DNA from: an uncultured Aquimarina sp.
GTDB taxonomy: Bacteria; Bacteroidota; Bacteroidia; Flavobacteriales; Flavobacteriaceae
Length of the DNA stretch: 33,565 nucleotides
NCBI GenBank assembly: GCA_947498765.1
Contig: CANMLG010000034.1
Location: 1 to 33,565, forward strand
Direction of reading: 5' to 3'
Made by a program: the position numbers and the translations under genes. The first letter of the stretch is position 1. Every line of letters begins with the position of its first letter. Shown here piece by piece: positions 1 to 7,319 of this stretch. The notes beneath the pieces are model-generated. The model had not been told where the DNA came from, did not search any database, and worked only from the letters and a program-made list of their open reading frames with translations.

Positions 1-84
1 TTAGTTGTTAGTTGTTAGTTGTTAGTTGTTAGTTGTTAGTTGTTAGTTGTTAGTTGTTAGTTGTTAGTTGTTAGTTGTTAGTTG
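1..84. repeat. Heptamer tandem repeat (TTAGTTG)x12
   Basis: Twelve perfect head-to-tail copies of the 7-base unit TTAGTTG fill the first 84 bases and may continue left of the window. The array is intergenic and ends directly at a terminator-like hairpin. The perfect identity of the copies suggests recent slippage-driven expansion. A degenerate array with the same 7-base period and similar unit on the opposite strand lies at 23602-23650. Confidence 0.95.
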
Positions 85-113
85 AATTTTTTTCAGATTC
101 TCTGAAAAAAATT
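85..113. terminator. Bidirectional intrinsic terminator
   Basis: A perfect 13-bp inverted repeat (85-97 with 101-113, loop TTC) has an AT-rich base that gives a U-run in either direction. It lies between the heptamer array and rarA, so it probably ends a transcript arriving from outside the window. Confidence 0.7.
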
Positions 114-228
114 CCTGAACTTCTCTAAATAGAATTGATCGTTTTCAATAATTAGAGAAATCTATACTCTATATTCTTTTTTCTTTCCCATCGACAACCT
201 CAAAACTTCAACCTCAAAAAATAAAAAC

Positions 229-236
229 TATTTTTG
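229..236 (+). promoter_or_regulatory. Candidate -7 box of rarA (TATTTTTG)
   Basis: TATTTTTG fits the Bacteroidota -7 consensus TAnnTTTG and ends four bases before the rarA ATG. If used, transcription would start at or next to the start codon, giving an almost leaderless message. No clear -33 TTG is seen at the usual distance, so the site is tentative. Confidence 0.35.
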
Positions 237-240
237 TACT

Positions 241-1515
241 ATGACTACTCCACTTGCCGAACGCATACGCCCTAAATCATTACAGGACTATTTAAGTCAG
301 CAACATTTAATTGGCCCAAAGGGTGCATTAGCTTTTCAAATACAAAAAGGCATTATTCCATCTATCATTTTATGGGGACCACCTGGGGTAGGCAAGACTA
401 CCTTGGCAACTATTATAGCCGAAACTTCGGATCGTCCTTTTTATTCATTAAGTGCTATTAATAGTGGTGTAAAAGAGGTACGTGAAGTTATAGACCGCGC
501 CAAAAAAGATGGTGGTTTATTTACTACCAAAAACCCTATTCTTTTTATTGATGAGATTCACCGGTTTAGCAAATCGCAACAAGACTCGTTACTTGGTGCT
601 GTTGAAAAAGGTTGGGTTACCCTTATTGGGGCTACTACCGAAAACCCAAGTTTTGAAGTAATTCCTGCCTTACTCTCGCGCTGCCAAATCTACACCCTAA
701 ATGCGTTTAACAAAGAAGAGCTAGAAGAATTATTAAAACGGGCTATTAAAAAAGACGAATTTCTTTCTAAAAAAACGATAAAACTTGATGAAACTGATGC
801 CCTAATTCGCTTAAGCGGAGGAGATGCCCGAAAATTACTTAATATTTTTGAACTGGTTATTGCTAGTTTCAATACCAATGCTATTACAATTACCAATGAT
901 TCGGTTACACAATTGGTACAGCAAAATCCGGCTCGATACGATAAAACTGGTGAGCAACATTATGATATTATTTCTGCCTTTATCAAATCGGTTCGTGGTT
1001 CGGATCCTAATGCTGCTGTATATTGGCTTGCTCGAATGATTGAAGGTGGTGAGGATCTAAAATTTATTGCCCGTAGACTTATTATTTTAGCTTCAGAAGA
1101 TATTGGATTGGCCAACCCTACGGCGCTGGTTATGGCCAATAATTGTTTTACTGCTGCCACTGCTGTTGGGTATCCCGAAGCACGAATTATTTTAAGTCAG
1201 TGTACCATATACCTTGCTACATCGCCTAAAAGTAATGCTTCATATATGGCTATAAATGAAGCCCAACAATTAGTAAAACAAACTGGCGATTTATCCATCC
1301 CGTTACATTTAAGAAATGCTCCTACTAAATTAATGAAGCAACTTGGTTATGGTGAAGATTATAAATATGCTCATAATTACGAAGGTAATTTTGTAAATCA
1401 AGAGTTTTTACCTCCTGAAATTACCGGAACTACGCTTTACAAACCTGGAAATAATAGTAAAGAAAATAGTATTAGAGTCTTTTTAAAAAAATTATGGAAT
1501 AAATATAATTATTAG
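241..1515 (+). CDS. rarA: Replication-associated recombination protein A (RarA/MgsA)
   Basis: This is an AAA+ ATPase of the RarA/MgsA/WRNIP1 family, which acts at stalled replication forks together with SSB. The 424-residue length is normal for the family. Walker A GPPGVGKT is at residues 46-53, Walker B ILFIDE around 100-105 is followed by the family-typical IHRF, and a sensor region GATTENPSF follows. The C-terminal half carries the MgsA tetramerisation region, with a recognisable SEDIGLANP stretch and [11 protein letters not shown] near the end. The gene stands alone on the plus strand and converges on the next gene. It appears intact and is ordinary chromosomal housekeeping. Confidence 0.95.
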   Translation: MTTPLAERIRPKSLQDYLSQQHLIGPKGALAFQIQKGIIPSIILWGPPGVGKTTLATIIAETSDRPFYSLSAINSGVKEVREVIDRAKKDGGLFTTKNPILFIDEIHRFSKSQQDSLLGAVEKGWVTLIGATTENPSFEVIPALLSRCQIYTLNAFNKEELEELLKRAIKKDEFLSKKTIKLDETDALIRLSGGDARKLLNIFELVIASFNTNAITITNDSVTQLVQQNPARYDKTGEQHYDIISAFIKSVRGSDPNAAVYWLARMIEGGEDLKFIARRLIILASEDIGLANPTALVMANNCFTAATAVGYPEARIILSQCTIYLATSPKSNASYMAINEAQQLVKQTGDLSIPLHLRNAPTKLMKQLGYGEDYKYAHNYEGNFVNQEFLPPEITGTTLYKPGNNSKENSIRVFLKKLWNKYNY

Positions 1516-1541
1516 CTTTCTTCAATAAAAAAATCTGATTA

Positions 1542-2378
1542 TTAATTTAAACGCGCCATAATATCGGTAATCGTTTTTTGATTTGCCGGATTAACACGTT
1601 GTAACACAAAATTCCCAAAATCATCAAAAAAACCTTTCCCACTTAAGTTTCCTGCTGTTACTGTAAATTGAGATGTATTAGCTCCAACTATGGCATTTCC
1701 TAATTTTATTCCATTTTGATAAATATCATACCCCAATCGAGTAGCTTTAAACAAATATTCTTTACCCTGTAACTCTAACTGTAAATCTCTAGAATTCAAC
1801 GCAATTTTCTTTTTGGCAACCGCATGATTTGGTTTTGAAATGGATACAGCAACCGTAGGCTCAGCAACTACTCTTGGCCTACTCGTGGGTATACTATTTC
1901 CTACTACAAGCGCTCCCGAATTTGAAACTCCAGCTGCCGTTAATGATTTTTCCTCATAATGATGTCGGGCTAACTTAGGGTCTTTAAAAGCATTTCGAAT
2001 AGCTTCATGATAAGATTTTTTATAATCTTTTTCTCTACTTACTCCCTCAATGGATCTAAACAACACTTGGCCTTTACAATCTTTTAATTCTAAAGTAAGT
2101 ACTGTTTTTAAAAAGCCTTTTCCTTTGACCACATCAGCTAATAATGCCTCGCATCCGTTTAAATTTTCTGGAAGATTTCCTCCCTGTATTATAGCCTCAA
2201 ACTCGTATTTTTCAAGTAAAAACTTAGTTAACCGATTAAAATTATACTGATGTTCTTCATTTTGAAATGTAAACTGTGCAGGTACCATTACATATTTATA
2301 ATTATTTAATGCTTGCGCAGAAACCATAACACTAAATAACACCAATACAATGCTTGAAATAAATTGCCTTTTATTCAT
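1542..2378 (-). CDS. Secreted protein of unknown function
   Basis: I do not recognise a named family for this 278-residue protein. It begins with a signal peptide (hydrophobic core around residues 6-20, ending VSAQA), so it is exported. Residues around 25-135 resemble the lipid-associated or periplasmic proteins of flavobacteria, with a segment reading LTLELKDCKGQVLFRS. After a low-complexity linker (about 140-190) there is a small beta-rich C-terminal domain with KEYLFKATRLGYDIYQNG and GKGFFDDFGNFVLQR. It converges on rarA and lies in the same direction as the deacetylase-like gene upstream. The function is unknown. Confidence 0.75.
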   Translation of the reverse strand: MNKRQFISSIVLVLFSVMVSAQALNNYKYVMVPAQFTFQNEEHQYNFNRLTKFLLEKYEFEAIIQGGNLPENLNGCEALLADVVKGKGFLKTVLTLELKDCKGQVLFRSIEGVSREKDYKKSYHEAIRNAFKDPKLARHHYEEKSLTAAGVSNSGALVVGNSIPTSRPRVVAEPTVAVSISKPNHAVAKKKIALNSRDLQLELQGKEYLFKATRLGYDIYQNGIKLGNAIVGANTSQFTVTAGNLSGKGFFDDFGNFVLQRVNPANQKTITDIMARLN

Positions 2379-2440
2379 GAGAACGCTAATTTTAAGATTT
2401 CTAATGTACTCGTTTTGGAGTAAAAAATAAAATTTACTCT

Positions 2441-3736
2441 CTAAATAGATACAAAATAATCAAATACTTGCTTCCAAAAACGAGAGCGCTGTGCAGTAGT
2501 ATCAAAAATTTGATTATTTATATGAATAACTAACTTTCCATTTACCTTTTTTACTTGATCAACAAGTACACTTGCTTGCTGTATTGCCTTTTCTGGAGAA
2601 GTGATTTTTTGAAATGCGTTTTCAGACAAACAATAAGGCATAAGCAATAATGGTGTTTGAATTTCATACTCTAAATCGTAAAACAAAAAAGGCGTACATG
2701 TCCCTGCCCTAAAACCCGAATTATCTTGATATCCCATAGAATAATCAAACATAACCTCTTGCTCTATTAAATCTCGATAAGTAGTGGGTAAATTAATTTT
2801 TGAATACTGACACAAGGTTTGATTTAAACTACGATGTGTAATTTTTTCAAAACGTTTCTTTTCATTTTTTAAAGCTATTACATCCTTTTGAGCGTCAAAT
2901 GATAAGCGCATGCCTATACTACAATAATCTCCAATAGATTTTATCAGTTGCTGATAAGTTTGACTATGGTAATTATGACTCTTTTCATGCAAGGAATAAT
3001 CTCCTAATCCAAAAAAGAATTTTAAACTTGCTTTTCCTGTTTTAGTTTTATTAATAATGTAATTATAGGTATGATAAGGATCTTTTTGTAATCCCAAAAT
3101 GACTTTACATTGTATATAAATTCGCTTGAATCGTAATTTTATAAAATCACTACCAAAATTCTCAACACTTCGGAACCATCCCTTTTTCCTATAAGCTAAA
3201 GCTTCATTGACTTCGCAAATTATTTCGGTTGAAAATTTATTTGATGAAAATTGAACTCCCTCAAAACGCTCCTCCAATATCCTTTTTATTTTTATAGCCC
3301 AAATATCCACTATTGGTAACTGTAAAAATTGATGCTCATAAGCAATACTTGAACTGGCCATAAAACGAACCAAACTATCTTTTACCTGTGGCAAATATTC
3401 CTCATACCTACTTAACAAATAAAAACTAGCAGCAAAAACATCAAAAGGCAAAGCACTCTGCGCATGATGTACGCTAAAAAAACAAGGCAAACCTTCGTGT
3501 TGTTTAATACTTACCACCTCTTCTGAAATTCCTTTTTCAAAGAGTAAGGATACACTCTGGAAAAACAATTCCCCTCCTAAAGGCTGTTTACCATAAGATA
3601 ATTTAGGACCGTTGTAAGCTACAAAACTTTCAATTTTAGTTGTAAAATCAACCGAAATACCCAAAATACGTTCAAATAGTTGCTTAGCAATATAGCGTAA
3701 ACGAGGACTCGTTTTTTGAGTATAAATTAACAACAT
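2441..3736 (-). CDS. DUF7033 / polysaccharide deacetylase-like protein
   Basis: This 431-residue protein matches the flavobacterial family with an N-terminal DUF7033 segment (features such as PFDVFAASFYLLSRYEEY at about 119-136) and a C-terminal NodB/polysaccharide deacetylase-like barrel. The barrel shows FFFGLGDYS near residue 241 and the family-typical DYSMGY...GFRAGTCTPF...YDLEYEIQTPLLLMP region at about 334-375. I do not see a clear canonical Asp-Asp-His-His metal site, so catalytic activity is uncertain. There is no signal peptide. It probably acts in cell-surface polysaccharide metabolism, judged from the family only. Confidence 0.75.
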   Translation of the reverse strand: MLLIYTQKTSPRLRYIAKQLFERILGISVDFTTKIESFVAYNGPKLSYGKQPLGGELFFQSVSLLFEKGISEEVVSIKQHEGLPCFFSVHHAQSALPFDVFAASFYLLSRYEEYLPQVKDSLVRFMASSSIAYEHQFLQLPIVDIWAIKIKRILEERFEGVQFSSNKFSTEIICEVNEALAYRKKGWFRSVENFGSDFIKLRFKRIYIQCKVILGLQKDPYHTYNYIINKTKTGKASLKFFFGLGDYSLHEKSHNYHSQTYQQLIKSIGDYCSIGMRLSFDAQKDVIALKNEKKRFEKITHRSLNQTLCQYSKINLPTTYRDLIEQEVMFDYSMGYQDNSGFRAGTCTPFLFYDLEYEIQTPLLLMPYCLSENAFQKITSPEKAIQQASVLVDQVKKVNGKLVIHINNQIFDTTAQRSRFWKQVFDYFVSI

Positions 3737-3767
3737 TCTTTTATTAGTAAAATTACTTCTTATTATT

Positions 3768-4259
3768 TTAAGCTACAGGAATTAATAATTCCCAATACGT
3801 AACATCAATCCATTTTTCAAATTTATAACCTACCTCCTTAAAATGTGCTGCTTTTTTAAAGCCCAGCTTTTCGTGCAAACGAATACTTGCTTGATTTGGA
3901 AGCGCAATTCCGCCAATAACTGAATGGATTTTTAAGTGCTTAAGTCGTTTGATTAATTCGGTATATAATTGTGTTCCTACACCTTTTGCTTGTGCTCCAT
4001 TTTTTAAATACACTGTACTTTCTACCGAATATTTATAGGCACAACGCCCTTTCCATTTTGAAGCATAGGCATATCCTATGATTTGTCCATCAATTTCATA
4101 TACAAGCCAAGGAAACTCTGTTATCACAGACGTAATCCTATGACTCATTTCAACAGCATCAATACTTGTTTCTTCAAAAGTGATAATAGAATTAAGAATA
4201 TAATAATTGTAAATTGCTGTTATTTGATGTGCATCTTTTAAAGTTACATTACGGATCAT
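3768..4259 (-). CDS. GNAT N-acetyltransferase (phosphinothricin acetyltransferase-like)
   Basis: This 163-residue protein has a complete single GNAT fold. It opens with IRNVTLKDAHQITAIYNYY, typical of the Pat/Bar-like subgroup, includes TFEETSI, and carries the acetyl-CoA-binding motif A around GAQAKGVGTQLY. NQASIRLHEKLGF follows in motif B. Members transfer an acetyl group from acetyl-CoA to a small amine, but the substrate cannot be read from the sequence. It is spaced 16 bases from radC on the same strand and may be co-transcribed. Confidence 0.85.
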   Translation of the reverse strand: MIRNVTLKDAHQITAIYNYYILNSIITFEETSIDAVEMSHRITSVITEFPWLVYEIDGQIIGYAYASKWKGRCAYKYSVESTVYLKNGAQAKGVGTQLYTELIKRLKHLKIHSVIGGIALPNQASIRLHEKLGFKKAAHFKEVGYKFEKWIDVTYWELLIPVA

Positions 4260-4275
4260 ACTTCAAAATATTAAG

Positions 4276-4968
4276 CTAAAGACTTCCTTTATCTGCAAAA
4301 CTATAATAATCTTTTTCGGTTACAATTAAATGGTCTAAAACTTTTATGCTTAATACACTTCCTGCCTGCTTAATTTGTTCCGTAATTTGAATATCCGCCT
4401 GGCTAGGCATCAATTTTCCACTTGGATGATTATGTACTAAAATTAATGCGACAGCCAAAACTTCTAATGCCGATTTAAATACCATACGCACATCAATCAA
4501 TGTTCCTGTTTGTCCTCCACTACTTAACATTTTTCGGTGTATCACTTTATTAGCATTGTTTACATAAACCACCCAAAATTCTTCATGATTTAAATCACCT
4601 ATTAATGGTTGCATCAATACAAAAACATCATTACTTGAAGTGATTACAGGTTGTATAGGCGTATCTTGTAATTGTTGCCTTCGACCGATTTCCAAACCTG
4701 CCACAATAGTAATAGCCTTGGCTTCGCCAATCCCTTTAAACTTAGTTAACTGATTTACAGATAACCTAGAAAGCTCATTCAAGTTATTGTTTACACTGGC
4801 TAAAATACGTTTGCATAAATTAACAGCAGATTCATTTCTACTACCTGAACCTATAAGTATCCCCAACAATTCGGCATCTGTCAATGATTTTTTTCCACGT
4901 TCTATAAGTTTTTCTCTAGGTTTATCTGCTTCACTCCATTGCGTTATTGGAAAATTAAACTCATTCAT
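4276..4968 (-). CDS. radC: RadC-family JAB1/MPN metalloprotein
   Basis: RadC (also called YicR) has an N-terminal helix-hairpin-helix domain and a C-terminal JAB1/MPN domain. The first part shows DKPREKLIERG and DAELLGILIGSG. The second carries the JAMM metal motif HNHPSGKLMPSQAD (HxHP, six residues, SxxD), so the zinc-binding set looks complete. I place the start at the ATG giving MNEFNFPITQW rather than three codons upstream, because homologues begin near this point. The biochemical role of RadC remains debated and early links to DNA repair were not upheld. It is intact and is the last chromosomal protein gene before the integration junction. Confidence 0.92.
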   Translation of the reverse strand: MNEFNFPITQWSEADKPREKLIERGKKSLTDAELLGILIGSGSRNESAVNLCKRILASVNNNLNELSRLSVNQLTKFKGIGEAKAITIVAGLEIGRRQQLQDTPIQPVITSSNDVFVLMQPLIGDLNHEEFWVVYVNNANKVIHRKMLSSGGQTGTLIDVRMVFKSALEVLAVALILVHNHPSGKLMPSQADIQITEQIKQAGSVLSIKVLDHLIVTEKDYYSFADKGSL

Positions 4969-5191
4969 AAAGAACAAGTTACTTATTTTTCATAAAACAC
5001 AAAAAGCTATTATGAATCTCTTTAAAAAAACAGTACTGAATTTCCTTTTGAAAAAAAATGTATCGAAAACCTGCCAATGCTTGTTAAAAAGTACATCGCT
5101 AACGTTATACAATTAACAAAAAAGCCGACTCGTACCTCGCTCAGGGTAAACTTCTCGACTCTTCATTCATTATCAAATATTTATATATAAA

Positions 5192-5222
5192 AAAAGCCTC
5201 TCGTTTTCTGAGAAGCTTTTTG
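5192..5222 (-). terminator. tRNA-Leu terminator
   Basis: On the minus strand a 12-bp stem with one G-U pair and an AGAAAAC loop ends in a run of T. It starts three bases past the tRNA CCA end. This native terminator stays with the 3' fragment, which shows that the chromosome lies to the left and the inserted DNA to the right. Confidence 0.85.
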
Positions 5223-5225
5223 TTT

Positions 5226-5282
5226 GGTGCGGGCGGGGAGACTCGAACTCCCACGCCGTGAAGCACTAGATCCTAAGTCTAA
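5226..5282 (-). tRNA. tRNA-Leu(UAG), 3' fragment only
   Basis: On the minus strand the sequence runs through anticodon loop CTTAGGA (anticodon UAG at 5274-5276), the long variable arm typical of tRNA-Leu (TGCTTCACGGCG), the T arm GGGAGTTCGAGTCTCCC, the 3' acceptor half and an encoded CCA. Upstream of TAGAC the D arm and the 5' acceptor strand (expected to pair with CCGCCCGC) are absent and replaced by AT-rich DNA. The gene is therefore cut in the 5' side of the anticodon stem. This is what is left behind when an element integrates in a tRNA gene and rebuilds the intact copy at its other end. Confidence 0.88.
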
Positions 5283-5290
5283 ATTAAACT
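5270..5290. other. Left attachment junction (putative attL)
   Basis: Homology to tRNA-Leu stops at about 5282, and a tyrosine recombinase gene starts 163 bases further on. The crossover therefore probably lies within the anticodon-stem-loop region. Its exact limits need the other end, which should carry an identical core inside a complete tRNA-Leu. I found no second copy up to 33565. Confidence 0.55.
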
Positions 5291-5394
5291 AACCTCTGTT
5301 ATCCTTTAAAAACCTACAATCGTTTATAAATACTATATTTAAAGGGATTATAAATTTATTAAAGTATTTTAGTTTTCGTTAAAATAGTCTAATT

Positions 5395-5415
5395 GTTTAA
5401 ACCATGTTTAAACCA
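5395..5415. promoter_or_regulatory. Tandem GTTTAAACCA operator-like repeat
   Basis: Two exact copies of GTTTAAACCA (5395-5404 and 5406-5415) sit one helical turn apart (11 bases). Each contains the palindrome GTTTAAAC. They lie directly upstream of the integrase -7 box. They could be a repressor or excisionase site, or integrase arm-type sites. This is inference from position and symmetry. Confidence 0.5.
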
Positions 5416-5421
5416 ATTGAT

Positions 5422-5442
5422 TATATTTGATTAAAATTAATC
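5422..5442 (+). promoter_or_regulatory. Integrase promoter -7 box and overlapping palindrome
   Basis: TATATTTG (5422-5429) fits the Bacteroidota TAnnTTTG box. It is overlapped by the inverted repeat GATTAA-AA-TTAATC (5429-5442), which covers the likely start of transcription just before the ATG at 5446. The upstream TTG at 5393-5395 is somewhat farther than the usual -33 spacing. Confidence 0.5.
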
Positions 5443-5445
5443 ATA

Positions 5446-6660
5446 ATGGCTACTGTAAAAGCAATTTTATATAAGAGTAAGAAAAAATCAGATGGAAAAT
5501 ATTCTATAGCAATTAGAGTTACAAAAGATCGAAAATCTAAATATTTTTTCTTAGAATGGATTGATGAAAAATACTGGGATGTTAAAAATTTTAGAGTTAA
5601 ATCAGCCCACCCCAATTCAAGGCGTTTAAATAACTTGATTGCTAAAAAAGTTGCTGAAGCTGATGATACAATATTGGAATACGAAGCTTCTAAAAAGCAT
5701 TATGCAATTAACGACATTATAAATGTTTTAAAAGGAGAAAAAATCACACTTTCTTTTTTTGGCCTAGCTGAAGAACACATCCTTCAGCTTAAAAAAATGA
5801 ATAAGGCTAACAGAGCAGTTTCAGACAATAGTAAGATTAATACGTTCAGAGAATTTATTAATAAAGACGAATTATTATTTGACGAAATAACCGAACAATT
5901 ATTGAATAAATTCAAAGCCTATTTAGTAGCTAAAGGATCTGTTTCTGAAAGATCAATAATGAACATATTTATTTTAATTCGATTATTATATAATCGAGCT
6001 ATAAAAATGGGTATAGCAGATAGACAAAGGTATCCGTTTGGCGAAAGTAAAATTCGAATTTCGTTACCTGAATCTATAAAAATAGGTTTAGATGAAGATG
6101 AAATTAGAAGAATGGAATCTTTAGAACTTGAAAATGGATCACCTATCCTGCACACTAGAAATGTATTTCTTTTTTCTTTTTATTTAGCTGGAATTCGAAT
6201 TTCAGATGTATTAAAAATGAAATGGAATGATATTAAAGATGATCGCTTGTACTACCGAATGGGTAAAAACAACAAAATAACTTCACTTAAAATTCCTAAA
6301 GCTATTTTCGAAATTTTAGAGTATTATAAATCAGAAAAAATAAAAGGGAGTGACTATATTTTTCCAGAATTAAAGAAAGCTGATGAAAACAACCCCGAAG
6401 ACATTTATATCAAAACAAAAACAGCAATTAAAAAATTTAATAAGTACTTAGGAACTTTAGCAAAAATGGCTGAAATTGATAAAAAAGTAACAACACATAT
6501 TGCCAGACATAGTTTTGGAAATATCGCAGGTGATAAAATTTCTCCTCATATGCTTCAAAAATTATATAGACACTCAAATTTAAGTACAACAATAGGTTAC
6601 CAAGCAAACTTTATCCATAAAGATGCAGATGATGCTTTGGATAGTGTTTTAAATTTTTAA
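5446..6660 (+). CDS. Tyrosine recombinase / integrase
   Basis: This 404-residue site-specific recombinase has the Bacteroidota layout: an arm-type DNA-binding domain (about 1-80), a SAM-like core-binding domain (about 100-195) and a catalytic domain (about 210-404). The catalytic residues are visible: Arg251 in AGIRISD, a Lys near 274-277, His351 and Arg354 in HIARHSFG, His376 in LYRHSNLSTTIGY and the nucleophile Tyr385. All are present, so the enzyme looks active. It is the first gene next to the truncated tRNA-Leu, which it presumably targets. Its stop overlaps the convergent downstream gene by four bases. Confidence 0.93.
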   Translation: MATVKAILYKSKKKSDGKYSIAIRVTKDRKSKYFFLEWIDEKYWDVKNFRVKSAHPNSRRLNNLIAKKVAEADDTILEYEASKKHYAINDIINVLKGEKITLSFFGLAEEHILQLKKMNKANRAVSDNSKINTFREFINKDELLFDEITEQLLNKFKAYLVAKGSVSERSIMNIFILIRLLYNRAIKMGIADRQRYPFGESKIRISLPESIKIGLDEDEIRRMESLELENGSPILHTRNVFLFSFYLAGIRISDVLKMKWNDIKDDRLYYRMGKNNKITSLKIPKAIFEILEYYKSEKIKGSDYIFPELKKADENNPEDIYIKTKTAIKKFNKYLGTLAKMAEIDKKVTTHIARHSFGNIAGDKISPHMLQKLYRHSNLSTTIGYQANFIHKDADDALDSVLNF

Positions 6661-7316
6661 CGAAATAATCTTTTCAAAAACCCCTTCCGCCTCTCTAGCA
6701 CTAACGTAAATAAACTATCCGCTTGAGAGCTGTGATTATGGAATTTGATTTCTGCGTAGGCTTTTTTTCTTCTGAAGATGTTCCAGGGTTTCTTTCCGGG
6801 TTTTCGGTAGTAGTAGAAAAATTCGAAATTGTGCTGTACTTTATAATCGGCTAGTAAGCTATCCAATTGAGGAATGTACTTACCCGAAAATTGCAAATCT
6901 TCATTGTTGATCTCAAAATGCTTTGCCGGTAGTGCGGCTATGGAATCAATGACATAAATTGTATCAACGCTACTTGTTTTTATGCTTCCTTGGGTTGAGG
7001 CTTTGACTGATGAATAACTGATTAGATTACGTTTTATATTGCCCACTTCTTTTTTAATCAATTCCTTTAGATCATTACTTAACACACGCTTGGCGTTTTT
7101 GGCACTTATCTCAGCAATTTCTGCTCTGGCTCTACTTTTTCCTTCTTTGTCTTTCCATTGCTCAATTTCTTGCTCTTGTACTTTTTGGAAGTTTTTATAA
7201 TCACGAATTTTGATATGCTGCTTTCTGAAAAAATAAGATTGAGCGATTAAAATCAGTAACAGAATTAATACTGGATAATATCTTTTAAGTCTTGATTGTA
7301 GTATACTCCAAATCAT
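6657..7316 (-). CDS. Membrane-anchored coiled-coil protein (DUF6549- or spanin-like topology)
   Basis: This 219-residue protein starts with a short basic stretch and a single transmembrane helix (about 13-30), followed by a long charged helical region (about 35-100). It then has a periplasmic or cytoplasmic region with VDTIYVIDSI and a basic C-terminus that includes RRKGFLKRLFR. The layout resembles small Bacteroidota phage proteins annotated as DUF6549 and is also reminiscent of an inner-membrane spanin. I cannot assign a function. It sits three bases downstream of the ATPase gene on the same strand, so the two are probably co-transcribed. Confidence 0.7.
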   Translation of the reverse strand: MIWSILQSRLKRYYPVLILLLILIAQSYFFRKQHIKIRDYKNFQKVQEQEIEQWKDKEGKSRARAEIAEISAKNAKRVLSNDLKELIKKEVGNIKRNLISYSSVKASTQGSIKTSSVDTIYVIDSIAALPAKHFEINNEDLQFSGKYIPQLDSLLADYKVQHNFEFFYYYRKPGKKPWNIFRRKKAYAEIKFHNHSSQADSLFTLVLERRKGFLKRLFR

Positions 7317-7319
7317 AGC

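Noticed and set aside
1..84. CRISPR array at the window start
   Set aside because: The units are contiguous 7-mers without spacers, so this is a simple tandem repeat. No cas genes are present.
4787..5116. Plus-strand frame over the radC start and the gap after it
   Set aside because: Most of it is antisense to radC. The last 34 codons (from 5011) have an ATG but no promoter or conservation cue.
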